Numbered from the stretch's first letter, positions 44,524 through 58,290 are shown. The stretch is 64,000 nt of DNA from Nematostella vectensis (GCF_932526225.1 NC_064036.1:6641519-6705518); one strand, 5' to 3'. Numbers and translations: made by a program. The notes: generated from the letters alone by a model not told the origin.

Positions 44524-47500
44524 TTACATGTTTACTTTGTAGATGTCACTTGGCATATTTTTCTGGGTTTCCTGCTTTATCAAGTTCAAGTTGGCTTGTT
44601 TAAAAAGTTGAGTATACTGGCGGTGTGATCTATTGAGCAACAAATTAAGTCATTTGCTGAAAAAACTGAAAACATATAACTAGGCTCCATAATTAGGCAT
44701 AAAAATGGCAAAAACTAGTTTTACTAGAAAAAAGATGGATCAATTATAGTACTTTGCAGTGTTTGCAGTACAGTGAAATTGTGAAAATAAGTGCACACAA
44801 TCTTAAAATGAGATACAGTAGGTTAACAATCCAGTATCTTGCCTTGTAACACTGCTGTCCTCCGCATCAAACTCATAATCTTTTTTACTGACATTTTCTT
44901 TCACACAAACGACACCACCTTCCTTTAGGCCCTTTTTACAGCGGTTCAGAAACGAGACAAAGTCCTCTGAAAACAGGCAAAACAAAAGGGTAATTAGCCT
45001 TTAGACTTATAGCCAAATACTTTGTTGCGCGACCGCAAGAAATTCTAAATCCATTTCTTGTCTGGAAATAGCACGTAATCAATCATACCGCCTTTACCAA
45101 TCAATTCTCTAACTGTGTGCAGTCAAATTGCTTATGACGTCATCGATTGGTTTAGATGGCTGATTGACTAGGCACTATTCCCAAACAAGCAGTTCGAATT
45201 CGCCGAGGTTGCGCAACAACGAATTTGGCTATAAAGTGTGAGGTGGTTAAGAGATGCAATAGCTCAGTGGCATGGGCTCCTTCAGCCAGATGACTGAAGA
45301 CATGTGGATCATCATGCCAGATTTCCGCTTTCCCAAACACACTATAACATGTAAAAGAACCTGGCAAATAGTACCATCTTTAGTGGCAGTGCACCTCACA
45401 CACTAACTCATATTCATGGTTATAAGCTGTGTGGAGCAGTTTGTATCTCAACTGATAGACAGACAGTTGTATGCAGTGAAGAGCAGATCGATATCTCTAT
45501 AAAGGTACTTGCATGCAAAACCTTTTAAAATTCTTAAATGCATGGTGAATGTCCACAGTGCAGCAGCTATTACCACCAAGGTTCATTTAATGATTACTGA
45601 GGGTGGTGGAGAGCTGGTTGTGCCCTTTCACATGTTCTACTGACCATCAGTCAGATACAGCATGACCCATTGGCACCAGATCACATCGTATCGCCCAGCC
45701 TCAGGATCAAACTCCTGTGAAAGACAATATAGACAATATATTTAACACTCCCTGTATTTAACACCTGATAAAAATAATGCCACACCCTGGTACCTGCAAT
45801 CCAACTGGGTAGAAGTGACCAATTCTGCAACTTTTTTCTCCCTGCCAAACCAAACAAAGTAAATTTAAACCTAGGAAGCTGAATGGCAGAAGTGACATGT
45901 GTGTTAGGAAAACAGAATACATTTTACAGTCTGGATAGAAGATAATTATCCAATGGATAACAATTTCATTTAGAGGATGGTACATATTCTGGGCAAATGC
46001 CCCAAACATTTGACTGAAATTCTTCATTTTAAGCACAAGAAACCTAAATATGGATTTTAAAGTTGCCACATACTTTGAGACCCCAGCGCCGAGTCTACAT
46101 AGTATACAAGGCGAACAAAGTATGTGCAGGATATACAGACCAAATATTCCTTGGCTTTCTCTAAATAATCTGGATTTTGCTCCACCATGTCGACTGTCTC
46201 AAAAAGAGGTAGCAACACATGCTTGGTGACGCGGCCAATTCCTGCACCACAATCTGGCATAAAGAACATATGGAAAAGGTAATGTATGATTTAGGAATCA
46301 CTGAGAGCTGACATCTGGTGTAAAAAATATACAGTATGAGCTTTGTTGTTTATTTAGAAGTTTAGTTTGTATATTGTGTCTTTCACCTATTGTTTTGAAA
46401 CCTAATACTTTTGGTGCTTTCTTATTGGTTAGCAGGCTCAGTACTTTTTTACTAAAATGTCAGTATTCCCCAGCTGCATCATCATATTTGGAATAACATC
46501 TTCCTCTTCTTAAAGTGAGCTCCAGTAAGTTTTTCAATTCATGTACAATCACACAAAAAATCCATAACCTACTCGTAAGTCAGTACTTGTTGAATAATCA
46601 ACTGTAACAGCTGAATGGAGGGTTATCAAGTATTTACCTAAAGCAGTGTGAGCTTGGGGTCTCAGTTGAGATGTTTTCAATTCTCTTTTCTTTTGTGAAG
46701 GATTCTACATAGAAGACAACAAAAAAGTTGTAAGGTATAATACTTGATTTAACATCATGAAAGATAATAAAGGTTATACAGGCGGCATAACACTGTTGCC
46801 TTGATTCTTCCCAAGGCTTTCTTGAAGGTGGTGCCAACAATAAGTAAGACAAATATATAGCATACAGGTGAATTCACAAATTTCTAGCCCTCATACATTT
46901 CACCTAAAATTTTATTCCATCCTGCACTGGGGTAATTCTAGAATATTGAAAGCCCTGACCAGTTAGTTATCAATGGTATTATTCCATACATAAGCATATG
47001 CAGTAATTCTAGAAGGTAATTCTAGAATATTGAAAGCCCTGGCCAGTTAGTTATCAATGGTATTATTCCATACATAAGCATATGCAATAGACAGAAAATC
47101 TTATAGATAAGGATTGAGTTCAAAGTGTTTCAATTGGATCTACTCCATCATCTAAAATGTGTTTATGTTGGGCATTTGGAATTCGCGCCTTGCGCGTTCC
47201 CTAGAGGTTCACTCATGCCTATATATTTAGCTAATTACATTCGTCTTTCACTTGACCTTACCAGTTTGCATAACGCATCGTTTTTTCTGGGGTTGTTTTT
47301 CCCCATTCTTCTGCTAGTTGATACATGAACATGTTTGTATATTTTACATTACATCTATACTTGTAATATCGACTCTAATAAACTGGTACGCGTCACTCCT
47401 CACATCTTGTGTGTTGTTTATGTAGAATATACAATATAAACATTTTCTGTGCGAAGGATCGCAGAGACTAAACACAGAATTATTTTTTTGTGTCATTATA

Positions 47501-48389
47501 GGATTTGTCACACAAGTCTGAACCAGGTGACTTCTCTAAATATGGGTGGTACTATCAGGGTAATCACACTGCAGAGGGATGATTCATGGTTCTCCTAGCA
47601 CCAGCAGGTAATTTGGCATGTTATGAAAAAGGGTTTTGAGTCTGTTTTCTTTTCCTCTTTTTCGTTGAAAAATTCATGCATCCAGTGACTCTTACCAATA
47701 GTTCTTTAAGAAACTTTGTTGAGCCCCAAACGTCAGCAGGCGAAATTGCTGAAAATCCCCCAAGCATACCATCAACAGTGGCTGGAATTTCCTGGAAATT
47801 AGAAATAGTTCTTAATAAGAGTATCACTGAATCAGTAATTGCACCAGCCCCATGCCCGCAACCCCATACCCACATGCATATTATCATAGCCATAGCAGGC
47901 CTCGAATTATTAAAGGGGCACAATACAGAAACATTAAGAAAACAATGGGGGGAAGAGCCATACCCCTACTGGTCATTTCCTTATATTTTTTTAAATATGG
48001 GGGGGGGGGGATGGGGCACGTTCCCCCAGTGCTACGGCCCTGATTATTTATAAATGTCATGCCTACAGGCTACAGCCCGGAATCCGACTCTCTACAAATA
48101 TAACGTTTTACGGCAAAGCTACAACATCTAATAAATATTGCAGCCTAATTAAGTTAAAATGCAGTCGTTCGGGGAACTTCCGATCGTCATTTACCATTAG
48201 CCGATACACTGAGGTTTTTTTTTTAAATAAAGCTGTACTTATACTTGAGCTTAAGTAAGTTATTTGTAAGCTTAACTAGTGTATGGGCTTTTAGTTACAG
48301 ACCTTCCAATATTTTTGTGCTCCCCCGTACCATTGGTCTTTATTATCCATCGCGGCTACACCAACCACTTGCTGATCTGTGGACTCCAT
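44524..48389 (-). CDS. NTMT1: N-terminal Xaa-Pro-Lys protein methyltransferase (NTMT1 family), 8 exons, 236 aa
   Basis: Exons: 48303-48389, 47696-47791, 46638-46704, 46141-46253, 45794-45841, 45645-45714, 44843-44966, 44524-44629 (711 nt, phases consistent). The enzyme transfers methyl groups from AdoMet to the alpha-amine of proteins starting X-Pro-Lys, such as RCC1, mainly in the nucleus. Seen in order: WYGGAQKYWK, EIPATVDGMLGGFSAIS, DCGAGIGRVTKHVLLPLF (AdoMet motif), VDMVEQNPDYLEKAKEYL, GRYDVIWCQWVMLYLTD, FLNRCKKGLKEGGVVCVKEN, EFDAEDSSVTR (acidic pair that contacts the substrate), and the last strand MPSDIYKVNM. The human protein is 223 aa, so it is full length. The start used is MESTDQQ; the frame is open further upstream, so an extended N terminus is possible. 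Intron 7 has a GC donor (AG|GCAAGA); two other donors are GTCTGT. Confidence 0.9.
46932..47090. repeat. 84-bp tandem duplication in NTMT1 intron 2
   Basis: GTAATTCTAGAATATTGAAA...CATAAGCATATGCA occurs at 46932 and again at 47016 with almost no differences. Confidence 0.9.
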
Positions 48390-50228
48390 CTTTCCTAACA
48401 CTACAGCAGTTTCAGGAGGATTCTTCCAGGCGATGTAAAGATATCCCGTGCTTCCAGGTACGATAATCAAAAGACTGTGCATTCCGCCATCTTGATTTTG
48501 GCGCCAGCAATAGGCATGAGCCGATGGTATTTGTAGACAGCGGCAGCTACCGTTGCGTTTCGGTAAGTACTTCATGTAACCATATTTTTTTTATAAGTTT
48601 TTATTTATTTATTTTTACATAAGAGAACTAAACTAATTTAAACTTAGTTTATTTCCCCCTCCCCACGGACACTTCTAGTAAATGAAGATAAATAGTGGTT
48701 ATTTACTGCACCTTTTCTCAAGTCCTGGCCTTTTGTTCTCGTGTTCGCGTGTCTGCTCGCCAACACGTGATTCGCGCGTAAAGGAGAAAGCCACGATATT
48801 ATTCGAACCATAATATTCTCCAGCGGTTAATCTACCTTAGCAGTAATCTCTGGAAAAAAAAAGCGACGAGATCGTGATTAGGACGTTCATATTATAACTT
48901 GACTTTCGGACGAATATTTTCCAAACCGGAGTGTATAATGCCTCACAACAATATAGAGACACATTCACTTTACAGGCCTATCTTATTATTTTCAATAGAC
49001 GACTTGCACAAGCAGATCACGTGACTTTTTGGATAGCAAACTCGCGCGCGTTCAGGCGCATTATAACAACAACAAAATATAACTTTTATTAGAGCTTACC
49101 GTTAATCCAGAAAGCTTATCTTTAGAAGGGGGTTTATTTTTATTTAAAAAAAAATATTTTTTAGTCGTTCTTTGGCGTGACGGCTCAGTCATTTTTGTGT
49201 TTATTTTTGCTTGAGTTGCCTTTCAGAAACTCACGTGATCAGTGATTATTGTCAGATAAATCAATGGTAGTCCTAGAATGGTGAATGAGGTATATAGTTA
49301 TGCGCTTTAAAATCATAATATCCGTTCACTAACCAAAGTAATTAATATGATCCACCAAAAACTGGCAGTCGACTCTTCCAAATCTTCGCCTTTAATAAGG
49401 CTTCTTCAGGGCACTTTAAGATACTTTAAATCCAGGGGCGGATACAGAGGGGGGGGGGGGTGATATCGACATAGTGGGAGAGGGGGGTATGTAGATTATG
49501 CTAGGCGAAGCATTCAATATTGAAATATAAAAAAAAATTAAAAAACAAAGATGGACATGCTTTACAAAAACATACCATCGTTTCTTTAGAACTATAAAAA
49601 AACTTTATTTAGACGCTAGAACAAAGAACACTAGAGTACCCAAACCTCACCTGTCATAAACCCTCAAATGGGGTCAAATGCCTTCATGGTATCTTAAAAA
49701 CTAAACTTGGCAAAAGCCAACAGCAGAACTAAGTGTCCACGCATGCGCCGACAAACCGCTGACCCCAGAACGTGGATCCGCAGCCTGTCCAGCAGTGGTG
49801 AACTTCCACAAATTTGATGACTACGTCCGGTGACACCAGAGCGTCGACTCACCAGTGGTAGGCTGTGCCGGGTTTTAAAGTGCCTTTCTTGAGGTAAAAC
49901 ATGTTGCTTTCATTGAACATCACTTGCTTGTATTCAGGCGATGAGAGCGATGCAGACGCAACTTTTACTTGACTTTTGCCTAGCAACAGTAATACGAAAT
50001 TAATATTTTATGGAAGGGGCCTACTCCAAATAGTGAATAGTGCTCAGATGTACAATTGTTTATATACTCCTTTTGACAAACTTGTGTCAACAACGAACCC
50101 CGAAGCCTCATGTGAATCGTAAAAAGCCCCCTCTTTTTTCGAAAATAGTCAAAACAGGACCCGGTGCTTCTAGATGGACAAGGATTGGCAAGCCTTAATT
50201 TGAAGCAACCTCGGGCACGAGAACAAGA
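48390..50228. other. Upstream of NTMT1 / downstream of the beta-helix pseudogene
   Basis: The first ~200 bases probably hold the NTMT1 5' UTR and promoter. Beyond that are AT-rich sequence, a G-run at 49450 next to GGGGCGGATACAGAGG (a MITE-like end), and no gene. Confidence 0.4.
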
Positions 50229-52142
50229 TCATAGAGGATGAAATCTTTTATATGGACTACACCTACCAAAGTCGACTCGATGTGTGTGCGCCCCTAGCGC
50301 GTTGAGCCACATCAGTGCGTCTCTATTCACTTTTACGGTCATACTACCATAAAGGGGGTTGGGGTGCAAGCTTTGTACTCCTGACAGCCTGGTACCTAGT
50401 ACCAGCTCCAGCGCTGCGTGTAACGGCCGCACTCCTGCCACCAATTCTGAGCCCGCACGAGGCCGGAAATCGAAATTCATAGCGTCGATCACCTGCTTGC
50501 GCACACTCCGATTAATGACGTTCCCTTCGAGGTTACCAGGAAGAGCCTGATAGATCTAATTATTGTGGATGCCTCCATTTGCTTCGTCTGCCGCGTTGAA
50601 GGTGATATTGGTGTGTTGATTGACAGCTATAGGATTCTGGCGCACATACCACAGGATACACAGCGTGCAATTCACTCCCTGGTGGTCACCAGTCTTTTCC
50701 AGGTACTTGTAAATGGCGCTAGGTTCCTGGTCGCTCCAATTTGCGTTTGCACATGCGAACCGTCGTTTTGAATCTTTCCCCAGCATTGATGGTGAAAATG
50801 GTTCATGTAGATGTGAGCATCTGGCTTACTCAGTCGAAGGCCCGCACTCGCTCCGTTAAACCTCACTGTGTCGCGGATAAACCTGTCCCCGTACCCCTCG
50901 GACACAAGAGTCCTAGTCCACCCATGGCAGATTTCACCATAGCGTCATTATACTCGAAAAAGTTGTTCTCTAGGGTTATATTAGCGCCACCATATTCCAG
51001 CGCTTCGCCGTCAGTGCCGTAAAAAACTACAATTGTACATTCGAAAGGAGTTTAGGGTTTTACCCACGCAAGCGTTGAGCTTTATCCACAACGGCGGGTC
51101 AGCGGAAAGGAGCATGCGCTGTAAGACGGGAACATGAATGAGATGGAGTTGAATTCAAGACTGTCGATGAATCCTGAGTGTGACGTAGAAGTCGCAATAA
51201 GTGTTGTTCCGAAAAACGTCATATTTGTGAACGTGACGTGTGTGCAGTCAGTGATATTAAACGCGTAGGTCTGAGTCTTCCCGTGAATCGTTTTCTCTTG
51301 AGGATTATTCCCGTCCGGGGTCCATACGTAAAGAGTCTTGGACGACATGTCGTAGAACCATTCCTCCGCCTGGTCAAGGAGCTCAAACTTATCCTCCAAA
51401 AAGAACTGATTGTATTTGGGTTTGAATTTGTGGTCGTCGAAAGTGTTGTTGTATGTGAAAGCCCTGCTGCGCTTGGTGAGTGGTGGAGAACTCGCGCCAC
51501 ATACGTGTTGAAGCTACCGATGTTGAGTATTGCCATGGCACCCGTCATGTTCAGTCCGCTACCCGCAAGATCGTGGTCTCCGTTTTCGATCATCTTATCT
51601 TTGGTGGAGTTTAAAGCCGATTTTCCCCAATGCAATTGGTTTTGTTAAACGCCGTGTGATCCGACCAATTGCCGGATTAGCTCGCTAGTGGCAATTAAGT
51701 TAGTAAGATTAAGTAAGTAAGATTAAAGGCCACCGGGCATTTGTTATCATTATCGTCCACGAAAAGCTATGCCAGATGTCTTGACCTATATGATCTTTAT
51801 AAATTTTCGTCTTTTCTACCTTCGTCCAATTCGCTTTTATCACGATTGTACCGTCAAAGATCGGTCGCTCTTGTCAAAGCCAGCGATAATTATGTGCTTG
51901 TTAACGGTTCCGTGCTTGCTGCGTATGCGGACATCTTCATGGTATCGTCCTTTGCGGATACGACACTCGTCCCCAAGTCCTTGAAGTGCGTCAACACAGG
52001 CCTGAATAGTGCTGAATGGCTGATTCAAATATTTACCACAGAACAAAGGACTACCATGGACGCCGTCGACGTAGTAGACCGTGCCCGTGACATGTAGCAA
52101 ATATGCGCACATTAAAAAACACATAGCCAGCCGCTGATGCAT
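50229..52142 (-). pseudogene. Secreted right-handed beta-helix protein, single exon, frameshifted
   Basis: From ATG 52140-52142 the frame gives a signal peptide (MHQRLAMCFLMCAYLLHVTG) and then VYYVDGVHGS and FSTIQACVDALQGLGDECRI, the usual start of pectate-lyase-like beta-helix proteins. It then stops after LTVQS; shifting one base restores FDGTIVIKANW. Later pieces in changing frames are AGSGLNMTGAMAILNIGSFN, FTYNNTFDDHKF, FELLDQAEEWFYDMSSKTLY, TQTYAFNITDCTHVTFTNMT, DGEALEYGGANITLENNFFE, GDRFIRDTVRFNGASAGLRL, SAIYKYLEKTGDHQG and MNFDFRPRAGSELV. At least three frameshifts plus internal stops separate these, so it is a pseudogene, or a badly assembled gene. The substrate is unknown; such proteins may bind or cut polysaccharides. 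Confidence 0.75.
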
Positions 52143-54281
52143 TTCTGTAAAAAAAAAAACAGTGCGATTGTCAGATTATCCCAATAAGTCGGTTTCTAAA
52201 AGAGATATTATGTTTTAAATTTTGAACATCACAGACCAATCTCATAAGTACTCTGGCAGGCCCAATCTTCGTCATATATCTCATTAACAAGATTGTCCTA
52301 ACATGCAGGAGATATTTTTGCATATTGATTTCTGGAGGACTTATTAGATCTGCGGTTATTTGTTAGTTTGGTCAAAATGCCTTAATCTAACAAAAACACA
52401 AACAAGCGCACATCAGCGTTAACAGAGAATGGTTCGGGTTGGAACCCCCCCCCCCCCCCCCCCCACGAGTCAAAATGTCGACTCTTTTGCATATATTTAC
52501 TATCACCGACCCGTATTTAAATCCACAGGCAGCCCAAGGCTATTACTGTTAGTGGTACATAAAGGACTTTATTGAGAATTTAAATGCTAGCGAAGAACGC
52601 CTCCTATGAACCTATATCATTTTTATATAGTGTAACCGCCAAAGAAAACCAGCAATTCCTTACAATGCACTCACCGGTAGCGTGCACCTTTGAAATTCGG
52701 AAGATCACAAGGTAACAATAGTGACATTCCGTAATCGTAATTTTACACCGAGCTTACCTGGAAAAAACTTCTCGGCTTCCAAATCGAGAAATAACAACAG
52801 CACAAGTTCAGTTAAAACTTATACTTTTATTTTACACTGTTTTCTGGAACTCTGAAGTGATTTAAGCAATTTAGCAATTATCGATGACGCTTAAACGAGT
52901 ACTTAAAATGAACTTGGGCCGCCTGTGCTCATGGTTTACAGTAAACATATAGGATTGAAATAAGCCGTTCACTTTACTACGAAATAAAACCGTAAAACTC
53001 TCAAAAATATTCTGACCTGACAGTGGAGTCTTAAATGTGGCCTGGGGGAAGTTTCAAGTCATTTGGACCGGCATTCCAAGAGTTACGTTGTTCTGATTCC
53101 TCTTTTTTGTTGGTCACGGATGAGATAAGGTTCCCGTGACGTCCTGTGACAAGTGCCTCGGTTAGCCCCATATTCGTGGTCTTTATGGTGTTCGTATACT
53201 TTAGTGTGTGTGTGTGTGTGTAGGGGGTAGGAGGGGACTTCAAGAAACAGGGGAGGGGAAGCGCACGACAAAGTCTATGTTAACACTAAAAGAAAGTTTA
53301 ATTTGTTATTATTTCTACTTCTGATACAATAATCTAAAAACAGAGTGCTTGGGGTTGATACTTGAAGTATAATTTAAGTGATCTTCTCCATTCAAATCAC
53401 CAACTGTAAAACAAAAGCTTTTTAAATTTCGGTAATGGTTTGCTACCGAGTGTAGTCTCTAATATCTGTCATTGGGTTGCCTGTGTAGCAACATTATTGA
53501 GAAGCCTGGGAACCAGCCGAGGCATACCACAAAAATGCTGCTTGGTAAAGTTCCCATGGCAGAGCCCCTCTGATGTCATAATAATCATCACTAACATAAG
53601 CCAGACAATTACTATCACATAATGTCAAGAGCTATTAGGAAATTTTATGCTGAGTGACCTTATAACCTGCTTGTAGTGTAAAATGCATTAAACTGATTTA
53701 ATGAAAATGTTTTGCTTATATAAAGACCTTTTTACAAACCTTATCAAATTGACGGGCAAAGAATTTGACAGTGACGCTATGCTTATGAATACAAAGTTTT
53801 TTGTAGCCTATATCACATCAACATGAAAGAGCTAGTGCTACGAAATGCATTTCCCTCAACACATTTTTTTATATACAGAAATACAATCTACACTGTAACT
53901 ATTGATTGACGGGCTGTATGCTATGGGTTATCAGGTATTGTGGTCCACATATCTCACTAGTATTGGCATTGTAACATAATGAGGTATACTGCAAATGCTT
54001 GTTCTAGATCCCCTTTTTCCAAGAATATACCCTAGTGACATCATTTATAAAGGCATTCTTTTCAAAATTCCAGTTATCTATTCATTGACTAAATTATACT
54101 GTTCAATGGCAACCAAACTTATATAGGCAAGTTATGTCTCCAAGAGGATGTATGCCAATCATAAAGCTGCAATTAGAATCACACTACAAAAATAAATATG
54201 AAGTCATTGGTGCAGCTTTAGCATGCTGACGGGGTATTGGCATTAGGGTAGGCAGGGTGAAGGATGGAAATAGCAGGTCCT
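52143..54281. other. Intergenic, no gene recognised
   Basis: Contains a C-run (about 52446-52464), a short (GT)n at 53203-53221, and otherwise AT-rich sequence. The part just above 54281 is presumably Ras 3' UTR; it shows no coding feature. Confidence 0.4.
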
Positions 54282-57200
54282 TTATAAGATGATACATTTT
54301 TTCTTTGATTTCTTTGGTTTTGGAGGTCCACGCTTTTCTTTCTGAAAACAAAAACAAAATGGCTTCATTTAACTTGGATTTTTAATCCTATGAGTGTAGA
54401 CATTGACATGAATAAAGCATCAACACATTATGTTACACAAAAATGCAACAGTGACAGTTTATTAAACAAACAAAACACATAATTTAAACGAATGTTTAAA
54501 TTCTGCAACTGTAGAAATTCTAACAGAGTATGAGCAAACTTTAACTTTGAGGTAAATCTGGTTGAAATAAAAATCCTGGCTTCAAAATAGTTTGACATTG
54601 TGCTATCTTACGAACCAGTGATGCTGCCCAAATCCAGTTAACTAAAATCAAAAAGGCCTCTCAGCTTCTCTGCTTCTTAAGACTGGTATGCCTCAATCAC
54701 AAAACAAATGCTCCACACAAAGACCTTATCAAAGCTGCATCAAAATACTTTTATATCACATAGCAGTACTATACTTACGTCTTTTCTGATTTCTCTGACA
54801 AGTGTATAAAATGCGTCATCCACCCCCTGCCGAGTTTTTGCAGAGGTCTCTTGAAAAGGGATATTGTAGCTTTTTGCTAGTTCCTGGGCATCAGATGTGC
54901 TTACTGTTCGCTGTGGTAAGTCACATTTATTTCCTACCACTGGTGAGAAAAAGTGACCAAATAAGCAATCAAGTAGGCGTACAATCTTCAAGTGAGCGCC
55001 TAGGGACTACAGAACTGTCAAAAGTTCACTAAACTCTAACTCCTCTCACATCTGTAGACGTAAAATTTGAAATTTGTCATACTTCTACCATCTTTGTTAT
55101 TCAAGACATTTCAGCAATAACCATTGCAAAAAAACGTCTACAGCAGATACTTACAAACCATAGGGACTTCCTCGGCATCTTTTACTCGTTTAATCTAAGG
55201 AACAACAAGACAAGGAACAACTTGAGCCTTATCTTATCTTGCATTCAAACTAAAATTCCATTTTTGTGGATTGGGAAGGGTTAGGGTTGATTTGTAGTAC
55301 TAATAGTTGACAACATGCTATAATCAACACCTTACAGTAGCACAATGGGTAGTGTACATGCCTTCACGATGCATACAAAACATAGAAATGCATATTAAAA
55401 ATACATATACAAGTACACTTCAAGAACCTACCTGCTCCCTATATTGGTTAATATCTTCAAATGATTTACTATTATTTACAGCAAAAACACAGAGGAAGCC
55501 CTCCCCTGTGCGCATGTACTGATCTCGCATAGCACTGCAAGCAACAACAAAACATCAAATCATTAACACATATAATAATCCTAATGTAGTATAGGATTAT
55601 ATTGCTTATGAAGTGTGGACAGTACATGGTACCCCCTAATCATGGCAGCAATGCTTTCACAACATCAAGATGAAGCTCTGTTTTAGGAGGAACAATTCTT
55701 GCAATTTCATTGCACGAAAATCAACATTTTATTCAGCAAAATTTTAGAGGGCGTATGGAAAATTGGTGCAGAACCTGTTAAATGGGTGTTGTTGAGAAAA
55801 GTAAGCACTGAGGCTAACCTGTATTCTTCTTGTCCTGCTGTGTCCAATATATCCTGGAAAATAAACATGCAGTTAGATAACAGGAGACAGCCAATCTCAA
55901 AACAAATACATAATTACAATGGAATAGTATGTCTACAAAAAGCATCAACTGCAATTTTAATCTAGAACTTATGTTAGTTATCATCTCATAGAGAAACCTT
56001 TCACGATTATGTTTCAACTAAAAAAAGATAAATCACTTATCATCATGTGGACAATCCTTGATGACACTAAAATATAGTCACATCTCCCCCTGCCAGTCAA
56101 AAAGACTGACTCAATTTACAAATCTTTTTTGGTTCTACGTTATGTATAAAATTACTTATGTATGAAGTTAGGGCTGCAATGTCTGTTAAGAATGGCTGAA
56201 ATTTGTATTTAGGGATGTAAAGCAGGGAAGACATGTTAGCTATCTACTGTAAAGTCGTTACAAAAATGGAGGCCTAGCAGCAATGGTTGCATTGAGAAAC
56301 GAAGTGCACATTTTGATAGTAGAGGTAACACACTTTTTACTTTTGATAAAATAATATACACAGCAACATGTAATTTAAGATAGCAAATTATTTCAGAAAA
56401 CCGCACAGGTCCCTAGACACAGGTTAAGTAACACTTAAACAAGACTCACCAGCAAACATGTTTCACCGTCTATTACTACTTGCTTTCTATATGAATCCTC
56501 TGAAACACATAGTGAAAACCTTAGCTACTACAGTAGGACAGATATTTTATAAAGAAAAAAACATTGTAAATAGATCACATTATTATCATTAAATGGTCAT
56601 TTTCTATTCATTTTACTGTATTCTGATCAAGCAATTTTTATTTAAATATAAGACACGGTCTAACAAGGTTCTTATTGACAAAGCTGTATAGAAGGGAAAC
56701 TTGTATGCCTTTACAGGAATGATTTGCGAGTAAAAAGCCATGCCTACAAGGGATTTGGTATAATATATCATTGTAGGATCTAGCTAATCCTGTTATGTGA
56801 GTTCTACTGTAGTTTTAAGAGCTCATTGCTTGTCAATATTTTAAGAGTTTGGATAGAAACCGAGAACTAGTTGAGTTAGGTGTGGCTTAGACTTACCAAT
56901 AGTTGGATCATACTCATCCACAAAACTAAAATAAATAAAAATCATCAGTTAAAGTTCATAGCCATTTATGCGATGGCCTTTTCAAGTTTGAAAAGCCATA
57001 AGAGATGAGATTCTTAGAGATACAGATAAGAAATCTTGAATGATTTTCACATGGTTTATAGTATGCATACATAAGTATTGACAAGACAACCTAAAATAAC
57101 ACAATGCTGTCTTTCAATATTAGTAAATATATTTTTACAGACATTCTATGATAGGATGGGAGTTGAGCAATGAATGATATGAAAAAGAAAAACAACTTTA

Positions 57201-58290
57201 ATTAAGTGGTCTTAGCCTGTTTAACATAGAGCTTTTCTGTAGAAGGGGGGTGGTGGGGAGGACATGAGGCAGTTACAAAAAAATAATTGAACTCAATAGC
57301 TGAAATAAGATTGGAATTAAAATTTGTAATAGTTTATAACAAATTGGACAATATCTATTGAAACAGTCACAAAAGTGTTAAACATTGCACACCAAGGCAA
57401 CACCCTAAGTAAGACATAACCCAGCCCCTCACACAAAAACAAATGGAACACAGTAGACAGTGTCGTTATTGCGTTGAACTAACCGCCTATGCCAATTTAA
57501 TCGCCACTCAACAAGACGGTAAAACAGGGAAGTTGTAAAACCAAACGCTTATTTTACCCACAGACACGAAAATATCGCGAAATGCACGAGACGAAGTTCA
57601 GTGTTACAACATAACACCGTGCAATTTATGCCACAACACAACGGCAAATCAAGGAGGATAAGTTAATCGGAAGAGGTCTTAAAATATTATACTCGAGTCA
57701 CTTTTACTTAGAAAGGAGGTATGGTGGTTAGGTTTATTTATCTATCAGTTTCAAACACGTTTTACTAGCAAGGAGAACAAGGTTTGGGCAGGTAGGATAT
57801 CGTGAAATCGTCTTGATGTACACACAAAGACCAGGTTGCACACATAGAAGTTGCAGAGTTACGCCAAGCAGGGTAGGGTGTATTGAGAAGACAGGGAAAA
57901 GCACATAGCCAAAAGAGCCTTTTTAGTTTCTTTAACACAGAGATGTATACCCAGTTTCACGGAAACAGGGCGGGATCCTACAACCAGAGTGTGAATTGCC
58001 ATAGCATTCAACGATCATCGGTTAAACACTCAAGACAGAAATCTGATGAGTTTAAAACAGAAGACAGTAATATGTTACAGAGATACTTACTGGTTCTGTA
58101 TCAGTTGTATTGTTAAAGCACTTTTCCCCACGCCGCCAGCTATAGACACAGAAGAACAGTACAACTTTTAGTTGATCCGAGAGAAGGGCATGGAACCTTA
58201 GATTGTTCAAATAGAATGTTTCTCCCACGAATAAAACAACAGACAAAGTCATTGAGTACCTCCAACAACTACCAGCTTGTACTCCGTCAT
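54282..58290 (-). CDS. Ras: Ras GTPase (H/K/N-Ras type), 9 coding exons, 185 aa
   Basis: Coding exons: 58260-58290, 58091-58139, 56897-56925, 56450-56499, 55819-55853, 55432-55534, 55155-55194, 54779-54939, 54282-54341 (558 nt, phases consistent). Ras cycles between GDP and GTP at the plasma membrane and drives RAF/MAPK signalling. Seen: [20 protein letters not shown] (P-loop, wild-type Gly12 and Gly13), [15 protein letters not shown] (switch I), [20 protein letters not shown] (switch II, Gln61 present), VPMVLVGNKCD (NKxD) and [20 protein letters not shown] (SAK). The C terminus is [12 protein letters not shown], a polybasic stretch plus CAAX box; a final Leu favours geranylgeranylation over farnesylation. 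The P-loop is split by an intron after Gly10. Length is typical (188-189 aa in mammals). It is closest to K-Ras in tail layout, but predates the vertebrate H/K/N split. Confidence 0.95.

Noticed and set aside
51219..51648. Open frames on both strands inside the beta-helix locus as separate genes
   Set aside because: They are frame-shifted or antisense parts of the same decayed beta-helix sequence.
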